Source: Pseudanabaena sp. lw0831
GTDB lineage: Bacteria > Cyanobacteriota > Cyanobacteriia > Pseudanabaenales > Pseudanabaenaceae
Reading direction: 5' to 3'
NCBI RefSeq assembly: GCF_016584665.1
Contig: NZ_BBJB01000006.1
Coordinates: 1 to 64,000, forward strand
Length of the DNA stretch: 64,000 nucleotides
A program made the position numbers and the translations under genes. The notes under the pieces are model-generated. The model ran no database searches. It was given only the letters and a program-made list of their open reading frames with translations, and was not told the origin of the DNA. This document shows, piece after piece, positions 8,483 through 16,257 of the stretch; the stretch's first letter is position 1; every line of letters starts with the position of its first letter.

Positions 8483-9346
8483 CTATTCTTTCGGTGGGAA
8501 GGGAGTATATTGCCAGATTCCATCAAATGTTGTCAGAGTGGTTTGTTGATTGGGATTTAGCTTTTGTTCGCGATCAAGATTAATCTGACCCACTACTTTA
8601 ACGATTTTCCCATCATAGGTTTTGACTTCTTCGGGCGATCGCAACGACTGCTTAAGGTAAGTTGGGTAAATTGGAATTTCCGTTCCATCTTCTAGCACAA
8701 TATTCGCCGTTGTATAGGTTCCTTTAAAGTCTAGGCTGGACGTGATTGCAGGGGCTGGTCTACTGTGCGACACATAGCGCCCGATCACTTGAACACGGCG
8801 ATTGTCAAACTGAGCCAAATCAGATTTTGTTTTAACAACATCTAACTCTTCTTGCAGCACTTGAAAATAAGTATTAAAGCGATGACCAGTCGTCGCTACG
8901 GCGGGTACGAACTTGAATGCTTCTTGAGGAACTCCCGTAAATCCTCCAGTTTCGTAGCCTACATATTTAAACGATCGCCCTAAAACAGGTTTGGCAACTT
9001 GAGCCGTCACAAATAAATTAAATTCGATGGTTACTGGCTGAGCGAGAGGGCGATCGTTTACAACTTCGACGCTTAACACCTCTCTTGGGCTAGCTTTTGC
9101 ACCCAATTCTCCTTGTCGAACGACACCTGCGATCGTGATGATTTTACCGAGGGGTTGCCCCAAATGACCAAGCAGAGGCTTCTGTTCAAGAGCGGTGACG
9201 GTGAAATGATTTGATGCTTTCGTCATTAGATTTGTAGGAGCTATATTACCTTCTTGGCAAGGCTGGGGGGCGGCGATCGCTTGCATTGCTTGTCCTGCAA
9301 ACCAGAATATAGGCAAACTGAGGAAACTCAGATGTAATTTTTTCAT
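8483..9346 (-). CDS. Secreted protein of unknown function
   Basis: 287 residues, not recognised. An N-terminal hydrophobic segment ending near ...AGQAMQAIAAP looks like a cleavable signal peptide. The mature part is rich in beta-strand-like alternation, with two stretches of similar type (GKIITIAGVVRQGEL about residue 68, and DGKIVKVVGQINLDRE near the end; also RVQVIGRYVSH). These resemble OB-fold-like strand patterns and suggest repeated small beta-domains. No catalytic motif is evident. It faces the TPR-CHAT gene across a shared hairpin and is divergent from the YugP-type protease gene at 9467. Function cannot be assigned. Confidence 0.65.
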   Translation of the reverse strand: MKKLHLSFLSLPIFWFAGQAMQAIAAPQPCQEGNIAPTNLMTKASNHFTVTALEQKPLLGHLGQPLGKIITIAGVVRQGELGAKASPREVLSVEVVNDRPLAQPVTIEFNLFVTAQVAKPVLGRSFKYVGYETGGFTGVPQEAFKFVPAVATTGHRFNTYFQVLQEELDVVKTKSDLAQFDNRRVQVIGRYVSHSRPAPAITSSLDFKGTYTTANIVLEDGTEIPIYPTYLKQSLRSPEEVKTYDGKIVKVVGQINLDREQKLNPNQQTTLTTFDGIWQYTPFPPKE

Positions 9347-9466
9347 GGCAAATTTAGTTGGTTGAAACTTACAGCAATTTCCAATTCAGTAGTGTTTTCA
9401 CTACCGCCAGAGACTATAGCAACAAGGGCATAATCATACATAGAAATGTCTGAAGGAGAAAAGTAA

Positions 9467-10156
9467 ATGTTTTTTCACCCATCCTATTTGATCCTCATCC
9501 CAGGGATGATCTTGATGTTTTGGGCGCAGCAGAGAGTCAAAGCAACTTACGAAAAATATGCAGATATGCGATCGAGCCTTGGAATGACAGGCGCACAGGT
9601 TGCTAAGACCATCCTGCAACGCATGGGTATTCATGATGTGACTGTAGAGCAAGTAGCAGGAGAACTGACCGATCATTACGATCCTTCTGCGAAGGCAGTG
9701 CGCTTATCGGAATCAGTGTATGGATCATCATCACTAGCTGCTGCCGCGATCGCAGCCCATGAATGTGGTCACGTTTTGCAAGATGTACGCGGTTATCAAT
9801 TTATGAATATCCGTGCATCCCTTGTGCCAGTAGCAAATATCGGCGCTAACTTTGGCCCCTTGATGGTGATGGCTGGGCTGTTCCTGACATCCCTCGGCAG
9901 TCTGAGTGTAGTTTTCATCAATATTGGTATTGCCTTATTTGCTAGCGCGATCCTATTTCACATTGTGACTTTACCTGTGGAGTTTGATGCTTCTAGCCGA
10001 GCTTTAAAGCTAATTGATGAGCTAGGTATTCTCCAAGGTGACGAAAATATCGGCGCTCGCAATGTACTTAACGCTGCTGCATGGACATATGTAGCAACTG
10101 CAATTTATGCCGCACTTCAACTTGTGCAGTTGTTGTTAATGCGAGGCGATCGCTAA
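9467..10156 (+). CDS. YugP-type integral membrane zinc metallopeptidase
   Basis: 229 residues, the normal size of the YugP family (putative membrane zinc proteases). An N-terminal helix (YLILIPGMILMFWAQ), then the soluble part with a metallopeptidase motif AAHECGHVLQDVRGY (HExxH), then two to three membrane helices (about 120-170) and a C-terminal one (AATWTYVATAIYAALQLVQLLLM region). VEFDASSRALKLI is the conserved loop that may supply another zinc ligand. The GAAGGAGAA sequence starting 15 nt before the ATG is a good ribosome binding site. Substrates are unknown. Confidence 0.9.
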   Translation: MFFHPSYLILIPGMILMFWAQQRVKATYEKYADMRSSLGMTGAQVAKTILQRMGIHDVTVEQVAGELTDHYDPSAKAVRLSESVYGSSSLAAAAIAAHECGHVLQDVRGYQFMNIRASLVPVANIGANFGPLMVMAGLFLTSLGSLSVVFINIGIALFASAILFHIVTLPVEFDASSRALKLIDELGILQGDENIGARNVLNAAAWTYVATAIYAALQLVQLLLMRGDR

Positions 10157-10162
10157 TTAACG

Positions 10163-10235
10163 TAATCCCAATTCTCAAAATGGCGTTGCCATTTTGAGAA
10201 TCCAAGAAGCTTACTGGATTTGATTTTTAATTATC
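10163..10235. repeat. Dispersed repeat of the TCTCAAAATGGC type
   Basis: CCAATTCTCAAAATGGC, GTT, then GCCATTTTGAGAATCC forms a hairpin, followed by AAGCTTACTGGATTTGATTTT. Related copies, including the trailing TTACTGG part, occur at 27229-27342 and 34202-34274. It may terminate the protease gene as well. Confidence 0.65.
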
Positions 10236-10332
10236 ACTATTGACCGATCGCTATATGCTTCTATCATGCGATCGCGCAATTAGTTCATGATTTCATCAAT
10301 CAGTTGATGGTGCATAAAGAGGGCGATTGCTA

Positions 10333-10617
10333 TTAAGCGGCGATTGATTGGATGTTTTGATATTCGGATTCTTTAATCTGGCTAATCTCCCAATTATTTT
10401 GAAGATTTAACCAAAATTGGGGACTGGCTCCCAATGCACGAGACAACTTCATGGCTAGTAGTGCGTTAATATCTTTCTTTCCATCACAAATATCGTGAAT
10501 GATGCTGGATGGTATTTCTATATGGTTAGCTAAGGCTTCAGAGGAGATATTAATTTCTTCTAGCTCATCCTGTAAAACTTTTCCAGGGTGAATAGGCGTT
10601 AGGTGTAGTTGCTGCAT
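10333..10617 (-). CDS. higA: HigA-type XRE antitoxin
   Basis: 94 residues, VapI/HigA-family helix-turn-helix antitoxin. It starts with the typical LTPIHPGKVLQDELEEINIS and continues SSEALANHIEIPSSIIHDICDGKKDINALLAMKLSRALGASPQFWLNLQ, the canonical HTH followed by the family's FWLNLQ signature. It is the second gene of a toxin-first operon on the minus strand, typical for higBA, and should neutralise the toxin at 10666-10965 and repress the operon. Confidence 0.93.
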   Translation of the reverse strand: MQQLHLTPIHPGKVLQDELEEINISSEALANHIEIPSSIIHDICDGKKDINALLAMKLSRALGASPQFWLNLQNNWEISQIKESEYQNIQSIAA

Positions 10618-10665
10618 GATTGGTTATGTTACAAGTCTAATGGTTTAACAAATAATTTATGGCTA

Positions 10666-10965
10666 TCAATCATGATAGTCAATGATCTCTACATCATAAG
10701 CATTCTCTTGTAGCCATCGGAAGCAAATGCGATATTGATCGTTGATACGAATACTGTATTGTCCTTCTCTATCTCCCTGCAAGGTTTCTAGGCGATTTCC
10801 ACGGAGTTCGCGTAAGTCTTCGAGTGAGGTTGCCGCAGAAATTCGAGCAAGCTTAATTTGAGCCTTTTGATGTAATGTTTTTGGCAAAAGTTTTAAGCTG
10901 TTTTTTGTTACACGACCATAGTTTATGTCTTCGGTCGCTTTATTCCGAAAGTTATAAATCGCCAC
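10666..10965 (-). CDS. higB: HigB/RelE-type mRNA-interferase toxin
   Basis: 99 residues of the HigB-like 'proteic killer' family of RelE-fold ribosome-dependent mRNA interferases. The core LEDLRELRGNRLETLQGDREGQYSIRINDQYRICFRW contains the family's conserved Arg-rich strands and the closing YDVEIIDYHD. The order toxin then antitoxin on the minus strand, 48 nt apart, supports a functional higBA pair. Both ORFs are intact. Confidence 0.93.
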   Translation of the reverse strand: MAIYNFRNKATEDINYGRVTKNSLKLLPKTLHQKAQIKLARISAATSLEDLRELRGNRLETLQGDREGQYSIRINDQYRICFRWLQENAYDVEIIDYHD

Positions 10966-11116
10966 TTACGCTAACACTGTTGTAAATCATTGCCATTCAA
11001 TCATATGTTGGCATAGCGATCGCCATTACAATCATCTGCATCTTCAATCTATAGTAAAGTTAATAATCATCTGACGATGTACAATCTGATCAGCAATTGT
11101 AATCAAGGGTGATTTT

Positions 11117-11527
11117 ATGGAACCGATAACTGCGATCGCTGCGGCGGAAATTGTCAAAATTGCTTTTCAGGAGTTTGCGAAGTCTGGGGCTGGGGAATTG
11201 GCTAAGAAATCTGTTGGTGGTGCGATCGACTTAGTAAAAAATCTGCGCGACAAAATTAAAGCCAAATTTCAAGGCAATGAACGTGCCGAAAAAGCCTTAG
11301 CTGAGGTGGAACAAAATGGTGATTCAACGGCACTAGACAAAGTTAAAAAATATCTAGACCTTGAGTTGGATGAAGATGAGGCTTTTGCGACGGAAGTAAG
11401 GCAAATTGCTCAACAAATTATCAATATCCAAAATCAAAACAATTCAATTAGGGAATATAACAACTACGGGCGCGATCAGATCAACATCGAAAATATCCAA
11501 GGTAATCCGAAAATTGGCGGGTCTTAA
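11117..11527 (+). CDS. Small helical Bell-like putative NLR effector with C-terminal amyloid-type motif
   Basis: 136 residues. Residues 1-105 are predicted alpha-helical: an amphipathic and glycine-containing N-terminal helix (EPITAIAAAEIVKIAF) and GGAIDLVKNLRDKIKAKF, a charged middle, then EDEAFATEVRQIAQQI. The layout recalls the bacterial 'Bell' domain, the HeLo/MLKL-like membrane-active domain reported with bacterial NLR amyloid motifs; this is a resemblance by eye. After an Asn/Gln-rich linker (NIQNQNNSIREYNN), residues 113-131 read EYNNYGRDQINIENIQGNP. Residues 4-22 of the next protein read QYDNRGRDQFNIEQVQGNV: 12 of 19 identical. The stop codon is 2 nt before the next ATG, so the genes are translationally coupled. 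Inferred role: executor triggered by the NACHT protein. Confidence 0.75.
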   Translation: MEPITAIAAAEIVKIAFQEFAKSGAGELAKKSVGGAIDLVKNLRDKIKAKFQGNERAEKALAEVEQNGDSTALDKVKKYLDLELDEDEAFATEVRQIAQQIINIQNQNNSIREYNNYGRDQINIENIQGNPKIGGS

Positions 11528-11529
11528 CC

Positions 11530-13395
11530 ATGTCTCGGCAATATGACAACCGTGGGCGAGATCAATTCAATATCGAACAGGTTCAGGGAAATGTAATAGT
11601 TCAGAACCAGCCTATTCGTTCGCGCAACGAGCTATTACTCTTACAAGCAATAGAACAAGAAGTTGACTCCAGACTCGCGCAGTCGCTACACAACCATGTA
11701 TTCGTGACTTTGGACAAGGAATCTCATCCAGAACAAGTAAAACACTTGTGGGATACAGAAATTAAGATTGGAGCAAAGCCTCCACAACCTATCCCGCCAA
11801 AGACAAGCATTATAGAGACATTTGAGCAAACAGAAATTGCTGGACGGTTGCTAATTTTGGGCGCTCCAGGTTCTGGTAAGACAACAACGATGCTAGACCT
11901 CGCTAAAGCGCTCGTTGCCCAAGCGGAGCAAGATTCAGTTCGACCAATCCCAGTACTTTTTAACCTGTCGAGTTGGACAGATCCGCGTCAGTTAATGCCT
12001 GACTGGTTGGTAGAGGAACTTAAATCAAAGTATGGGGCAGGTAAAGCTCTTGCTGGGCAATGGCTGCAAGAGAAACTAATTTTACCAATGTTAGATGGTT
12101 TAGATGAAGTCAAAATAGAGCATCAGGAATCTTGTGTAGCTGCAATAAATCTCTGGTTACAAGGAGATTTGCGTCCGCCATCTGTAGTGGTGTGCAGCCG
12201 TCAAGAGGAGTATGCCAACTATCAGACACGATTAAATCTCAATGGTGCGATTTTGCTGCAATCGCTGACAGAGGAGCAAATTCAAGAGTATTTATTAGGG
12301 GTGAATCGGACAGAACTATGGCAGTTACTACAACAAGATACAGAGTTACTGGAATTAGTCAGAACTCCGTTGCTATTGAGCATAACAATTTTGTCCTATG
12401 CAAAACTTTCTTTGCAGCAATGGCAGGCATTAAATTCGACAAAGCAACGAATAAATCTGTTACTGGATGCTTACATTACAACAATGTTCGAGAGGAGATT
12501 TAACAGTAGGGCTTATAGGGAAAGCAAAGTCCCGTCAGATAGACAAACACAGAAATGGTTGAGAGTTCTATCCCTGCAAATGCAAAGAGAGTCACAGACA
12601 GAGTTTCTGATCGAAAGGATGCAACCATCTGTGTGGTTATTCGGTAAACAGCAAGGAATGTATAGGCTAAGTATTGGGCTAACTATTGGGCTAACTATTG
12701 GGCTGATTGGGTGGCCGATTGGGTGGCTGACTGAGGGGCTGATTTTTGGTCTGATTTTGGGTCTCAGCAGCAGTAAAATTAACTTAGTGGAGACAATCAA
12801 ATTGTCTTTTAAAAAAGTGATTTTTGGGCTGATTCTGGGGCTGATTCTGGGGCTGATTCTGGGGCTAAGTATTGGGCTGACTCAGGGGCGTGAGTTCAAC
12901 ATGCAGGTGGTGCTGATTATTGGGCTAAGTATTGGGTTGATTCTGGGGCTGATTCTGGGGGTCAATATTGGGCTGATTTCTTCGGAACTGGATGTTAAGA
13001 CTAGTCCAAATCAAGGGATACGCAAAACAGCACGCAATGCACTTCTTATTACACTGATTAGTGTGCTGATTAGTGTGCTGATTAGTGTGCTGTTCAGTGT
13101 GCTGATGTCTTCTTTTCTGGATTCCGATGATTCCTTTCAGATAGTTTTGAGTGGGATGAAGTGGGTGCTGATTTTTGGGCTGATTTTTGGGCTGATTTTT
13201 GGGCTGATTTTTGGGAAAGCTTGTCTACAACATCTTTCTTTACGACTCATCCTTTACCACAATGGGACTATTCCATGGAATTACGCTCGTTTCCTTAACT
13301 ACTGCACTGAATTACTTTTTCTCCAGCGCGTGGGAGGACGCTATCGCTTTATCCATAAGCTATTACAAGATTACTTTGCGGAAATGGAGATCTAA
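11530..13395 (+). CDS. NACHT-family STAND ATPase with N-terminal signalling motif and repeat-rich membrane region
   Basis: 621 residues. A short N-terminal motif (4-22) matches the C-terminus of the upstream protein. The NACHT NTPase follows: Walker A GAPGSGKT (111-118), Walker B LPMLDGLDEV (185-194) and a sensor-like VVVCSRQEEY (219-228). Helical NACHT-associated region to about 375. Residues about 379-565 are highly hydrophobic repeats (IGLTIGLTIGL, FGLILGLILGL, ISVLISVLISVLFSVL, IFGLIFGLIFGL), probably several membrane helices. The C-terminus, ELLFLQRVGGRYRFIHKLLQDYFAE, is the usual end of cyanobacterial NACHT proteins. Known NACHT/NLR proteins in bacteria act in antiphage defence or self-recognition. 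No leucine-rich, WD40 or TPR sensor is present; the membrane segment takes its place. Confidence 0.88.
   Translation: MSRQYDNRGRDQFNIEQVQGNVIVQNQPIRSRNELLLLQAIEQEVDSRLAQSLHNHVFVTLDKESHPEQVKHLWDTEIKIGAKPPQPIPPKTSIIETFEQTEIAGRLLILGAPGSGKTTTMLDLAKALVAQAEQDSVRPIPVLFNLSSWTDPRQLMPDWLVEELKSKYGAGKALAGQWLQEKLILPMLDGLDEVKIEHQESCVAAINLWLQGDLRPPSVVVCSRQEEYANYQTRLNLNGAILLQSLTEEQIQEYLLGVNRTELWQLLQQDTELLELVRTPLLLSITILSYAKLSLQQWQALNSTKQRINLLLDAYITTMFERRFNSRAYRESKVPSDRQTQKWLRVLSLQMQRESQTEFLIERMQPSVWLFGKQQGMYRLSIGLTIGLTIGLIGWPIGWLTEGLIFGLILGLSSSKINLVETIKLSFKKVIFGLILGLILGLILGLSIGLTQGREFNMQVVLIIGLSIGLILGLILGVNIGLISSELDVKTSPNQGIRKTARNALLITLISVLISVLISVLFSVLMSSFLDSDDSFQIVLSGMKWVLIFGLIFGLIFGLIFGKACLQHLSLRLILYHNGTIPWNYARFLNYCTELLFLQRVGGRYRFIHKLLQDYFAEMEI
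12672..13215 (+). repeat. In-gene tandem DNA repeats encoding GL/ISVL membrane repeats
   Basis: Short direct repeats within the NACHT gene: GGGCTAACTATT (about 12675), GGGCTGATTCTG three to four times (about 12828-12864), CTGATTAGTGTG (about 13056-13092) and GGGCTGATTTTT three to four times (about 13175-13214). Units are 12 nt, so copy-number changes stay in frame and vary the membrane helices. Confidence 0.8.
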
Positions 13396-13585
13396 AGAAA
13401 GGTCACTGCGAAAAAGCCTCTAATTCATTTCACGGCAAACTCTATATACTTTTTGGCATAGCGCATAAATTAGAAGAGAAAATAAGTAAGATGATTAGCG
13501 CAATCTAAAAAACTAAAAGTTTATTTCGGTAAACTGAATTAGAAACTTAATATGACATTTAAAATTACACTAAGAGGATACCCAA

Positions 13586-13849
13586 ATGACAGTTAGAGAA
13601 CAACTTAGCAAAGAACTTGAACAAGCCCCCGACTCATTAGTTGAAGAAATCCTTGACTTCTGCCTATTTCTCAAACAACGTGAGCAAGCCAAAGTTAATA
13701 ATCAAGCAACTGAAACAAAAACAAACGGAATTCTCGACCTATTAAATCGCGTCAAAGAAATTCAAGCCCAAGTTCCCACCGAAGAATGGGACAAACTTCC
13801 CCATGATGGATCAATCAACCATGACCATTATCTCTATGATTCTCCATAA
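13586..13849 (+). CDS. DUF2281-like putative antitoxin, no toxin adjacent
   Basis: 87 residues. The first part, VREQLSKELEQAPDSLVEEILDFCLFLKQRE, is the helical pattern seen in cyanobacterial DUF2281-like and VapB-like small proteins. The C-terminus (EEWDKLPHDGSINHDHYLYDSP) has the D-G-S-x-N-x-D-H-Y-L-Y-x-x-P ending commonly found in these families. AAGAGGA precedes the ATG by 10 nt. No partner toxin ORF follows within the next 90 nt before the MuiA-like gene, so it may be an orphan antitoxin or a stand-alone small protein. Confidence 0.6.
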   Translation: MTVREQLSKELEQAPDSLVEEILDFCLFLKQREQAKVNNQATETKTNGILDLLNRVKEIQAQVPTEEWDKLPHDGSINHDHYLYDSP

Positions 13850-13938
13850 ATGACAACTAAATTGGCAATTGAAATTATTTTTAGGGGTATATAATAAATT
13901 CAAGAAAACAAGACAAGATTTGTATAAAGCATAAATTT

Positions 13939-16254
13939 ATGTCGATCGCTCAGCTTGCCTCCAAAATCGAAAAAGTTAAAGTTTACTCCGAAGGCTCCAC
14001 TGTGAGGCGTTTGGCAAATTTGTCAGCGATCGCATGGCAAAATGAAAATACTGAAAATGTCGAAGTCGAGATCGTGGGATTACCGCTGGCTCTGGATGAT
14101 GCGAGTGTCAGGGTGCGGGTGGACAATGGCGAAACTGGGGCAGATGAGAATGTAATTGTTACAGATGTGCGGGTTGGTTTGAGTGTCCCCTCACCTGTGG
14201 AAGTTCCGATATCAGATTTAGATGAATTAATACGGTCAGCAAAAGCTGAGGTCGATCGCTTAAATGATCTCCAAGGTGTAATTGCTCTAGAAATGTCGGC
14301 TTTGAATGTGTTGAATGTTCCCGATCGCCCTATAGGAGAAGAGGGCAAAGCCCCACCAACCTCACCAACAGGAGCAAGAGTAGCTTTAGCAAATTTCAAG
14401 GATGAGCAGAAGCAACTACGCATTAAAGAAAAGCGCGAACTTGATATGCAATTGCGAAAAGCCATAGAAAACCTGCGCGATCTGCAACAACAGCAAATCC
14501 TTGCTTCAAATGCGAATGTTGCCAAAGAAAATGAGTTACGCAAAACCATTGTCGCTCGTTTGCAAATTAGCGATCGCATTGCCTCATCTTTAGCCATACC
14601 TGACAATCTGCAACTGATTGTGGAATATTTTGTGCAGGGTGCAAAATGGACACCCACTTATGTCTGTCGGCTGAATAGTGCCACTAATACGGCGGCGATC
14701 GCCTTGCGGGCTTTGATTTGTCAGCGTACTGGTGAGGATTGGTCGGGTGTGCAGATAGAGCTTTCGACTGCTACGCCGACTGGTTGGTGTGAGTTACCAG
14801 AGTTACCGTCTCTGAGGTTAGGGCGATCGCAAGCATTTGCGTCCAAAAAGGCTTGGCGAAACCCACCCAAAGGAGCAGAGATTCTGTTTGAAGATTATGA
14901 TCTTCAGAGACAGATCGCCTATAGCGCCATTAGTACTACTTCAGTTTCGCAAAGTTTTCAAATTCTAGCACTAGAGCCATTATCATCAGTAACCCAATCG
15001 ATTCTGAACCAGAAGCTTGAAAATTTAAAAATAGATACCTTTGCCGATCTTAGTCAAAATCTGCTGGGTCGTGGAGTCAACTCGGTTGAGTTAGCAAGTG
15101 AAACCACCTCGTTTGACGAACAGAGCCAATATTTTGGTGGTATGTCATTAGAAATTGATGCAGAGTTGGCAGAACTTAAATCTATGATGCAATCTAACGC
15201 TAGTAGAAGTGCATCATCACAGGCTCTAGAAAGAATGGGGGCAAGAGTTATGATGAGTGAAGCACGATCGCCGCAACCAGCTATGAGTAAGGCTATGGCT
15301 CCTGCACAAAGGTCTACGCTTCTCGATCGTCCAGGGGCAGTAATGCGAGAATCTATCTTCGATCCTGTTCAAGAGATTACGAACTATGGACTGATGCGAT
15401 TGGCTGATCCTAGTAATACCTCACAACGCGGCAAACTTAGTTTGCCTGATGTGCAGACAATTTATTTGGAATCCCTGAAGCGATCTCAAATGACAGTTAA
15501 TTTCGATTTGTCCTTAGTGTTGCAACAGGCATTAAGTCTAGCTGCTTGTCAGAATACCCATTTACCTGCGGGTGCGATCAATGTGCGGCAGATGGTAGGC
15601 TCTTTTGACTTTGCTTATCTTGGGACTGGAAGAGTGGATATTCCATCCGATGGACAGTTTCATTCAGTTGCATTACTCGAAGAAAATGCGGAGATCGATC
15701 TGCGTTATATCGTCGTCCCCCGTGAAGACACCAATGTTTTTCGGATAGCGCAACTTCGCAACCCGCTGCGATCGCCATTATTAGCAGGCTCTACGGATGT
15801 CTATGTTGATGGTGAATATATTCTCTCAACTCGCATTAACACCGTGCCACCCAAAGGACAAATGGAACTAGGCTTAGGCGTAGAGCAATCGATTAAAGTG
15901 GCGCGAAATACCTCCTTTAAAGAAGTGCGATCGGGTATGAGTCTGGTCGCCTTTAACGAATTGCGTCACAGTATTCATATTGCGATCGCAAATCGACTAG
16001 GGCGAGATGCCAGAATTGAAGTACGCGAACGTATTCCTGTGCCACAAGCTGATGTAAAAGTAGATGTGACTGTTACACAGGTTGCCCCAGCATGGGAGAA
16101 ATACGAACAGCAAGAGCGCAATGCTGTGATTAAAGGTGGCTATCGTTGGCAAATCAACGTTCCCGCAGGTGGTGAAACGGAATTAACCGCCGACTATACA
16201 ATTAAGACTTTTGTGGATAACGAATTAGTTAACGGTAATCGGAGAGAGGCATAG
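13939..16254 (+). CDS. MuiA/DUF4139-family protein, long form
   Basis: 771 residues, belonging to the mucoidy inhibitor A (MuiA)/DUF4139 family. It has an N-terminal strand-rich domain (YSEGSTVRRLANLS, VEIVGLPLALDDASVRVRVD), a long coiled-coil (about 95-215), and a DUF4139 domain starting at about residue 230 (VEYFVQGAKWTPTYVCRLN; GEDWSGVQIELSTATPTG). A poorly conserved insert (about 330-520, with MMSEARSPQPAMSKAMAPAQ) splits that domain. It ends with typical beta segments (RWQINVPAGGETELTADYTIKT). The molecular role of the family is unsettled; it affects exopolysaccharide mucoidy in enterobacteria. No signal peptide is visible. It overlaps no gene and ends 3 nt before its paralogue, so the two are co-transcribed. 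Confidence 0.85.
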   Translation: MSIAQLASKIEKVKVYSEGSTVRRLANLSAIAWQNENTENVEVEIVGLPLALDDASVRVRVDNGETGADENVIVTDVRVGLSVPSPVEVPISDLDELIRSAKAEVDRLNDLQGVIALEMSALNVLNVPDRPIGEEGKAPPTSPTGARVALANFKDEQKQLRIKEKRELDMQLRKAIENLRDLQQQQILASNANVAKENELRKTIVARLQISDRIASSLAIPDNLQLIVEYFVQGAKWTPTYVCRLNSATNTAAIALRALICQRTGEDWSGVQIELSTATPTGWCELPELPSLRLGRSQAFASKKAWRNPPKGAEILFEDYDLQRQIAYSAISTTSVSQSFQILALEPLSSVTQSILNQKLENLKIDTFADLSQNLLGRGVNSVELASETTSFDEQSQYFGGMSLEIDAELAELKSMMQSNASRSASSQALERMGARVMMSEARSPQPAMSKAMAPAQRSTLLDRPGAVMRESIFDPVQEITNYGLMRLADPSNTSQRGKLSLPDVQTIYLESLKRSQMTVNFDLSLVLQQALSLAACQNTHLPAGAINVRQMVGSFDFAYLGTGRVDIPSDGQFHSVALLEENAEIDLRYIVVPREDTNVFRIAQLRNPLRSPLLAGSTDVYVDGEYILSTRINTVPPKGQMELGLGVEQSIKVARNTSFKEVRSGMSLVAFNELRHSIHIAIANRLGRDARIEVRERIPVPQADVKVDVTVTQVAPAWEKYEQQERNAVIKGGYRWQINVPAGGETELTADYTIKTFVDNELVNGNRREA

Positions 16255-16257
16255 AAC

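Noticed and set aside
10333-10965. HigBA as part of the NLR module
   Set aside because: The pair is on the opposite strand with 150 nt of separate upstream DNA and is complete by itself; proximity alone suggests only an accessory region.
11117-11527. Antitoxin or HTH regulator for the small protein before the NACHT gene
   Set aside because: No HTH pattern; glycine-containing hydrophobic helices plus a C-terminal motif shared with the NACHT protein fit an effector better.
12672-13215. Regular short repeats that could suggest a CRISPR array
   Set aside because: Units are 12 nt, contiguous without spacers, and translate into hydrophobic repeats within an intact ORF. I saw no CRISPR-like repeat-spacer pattern anywhere in the window.
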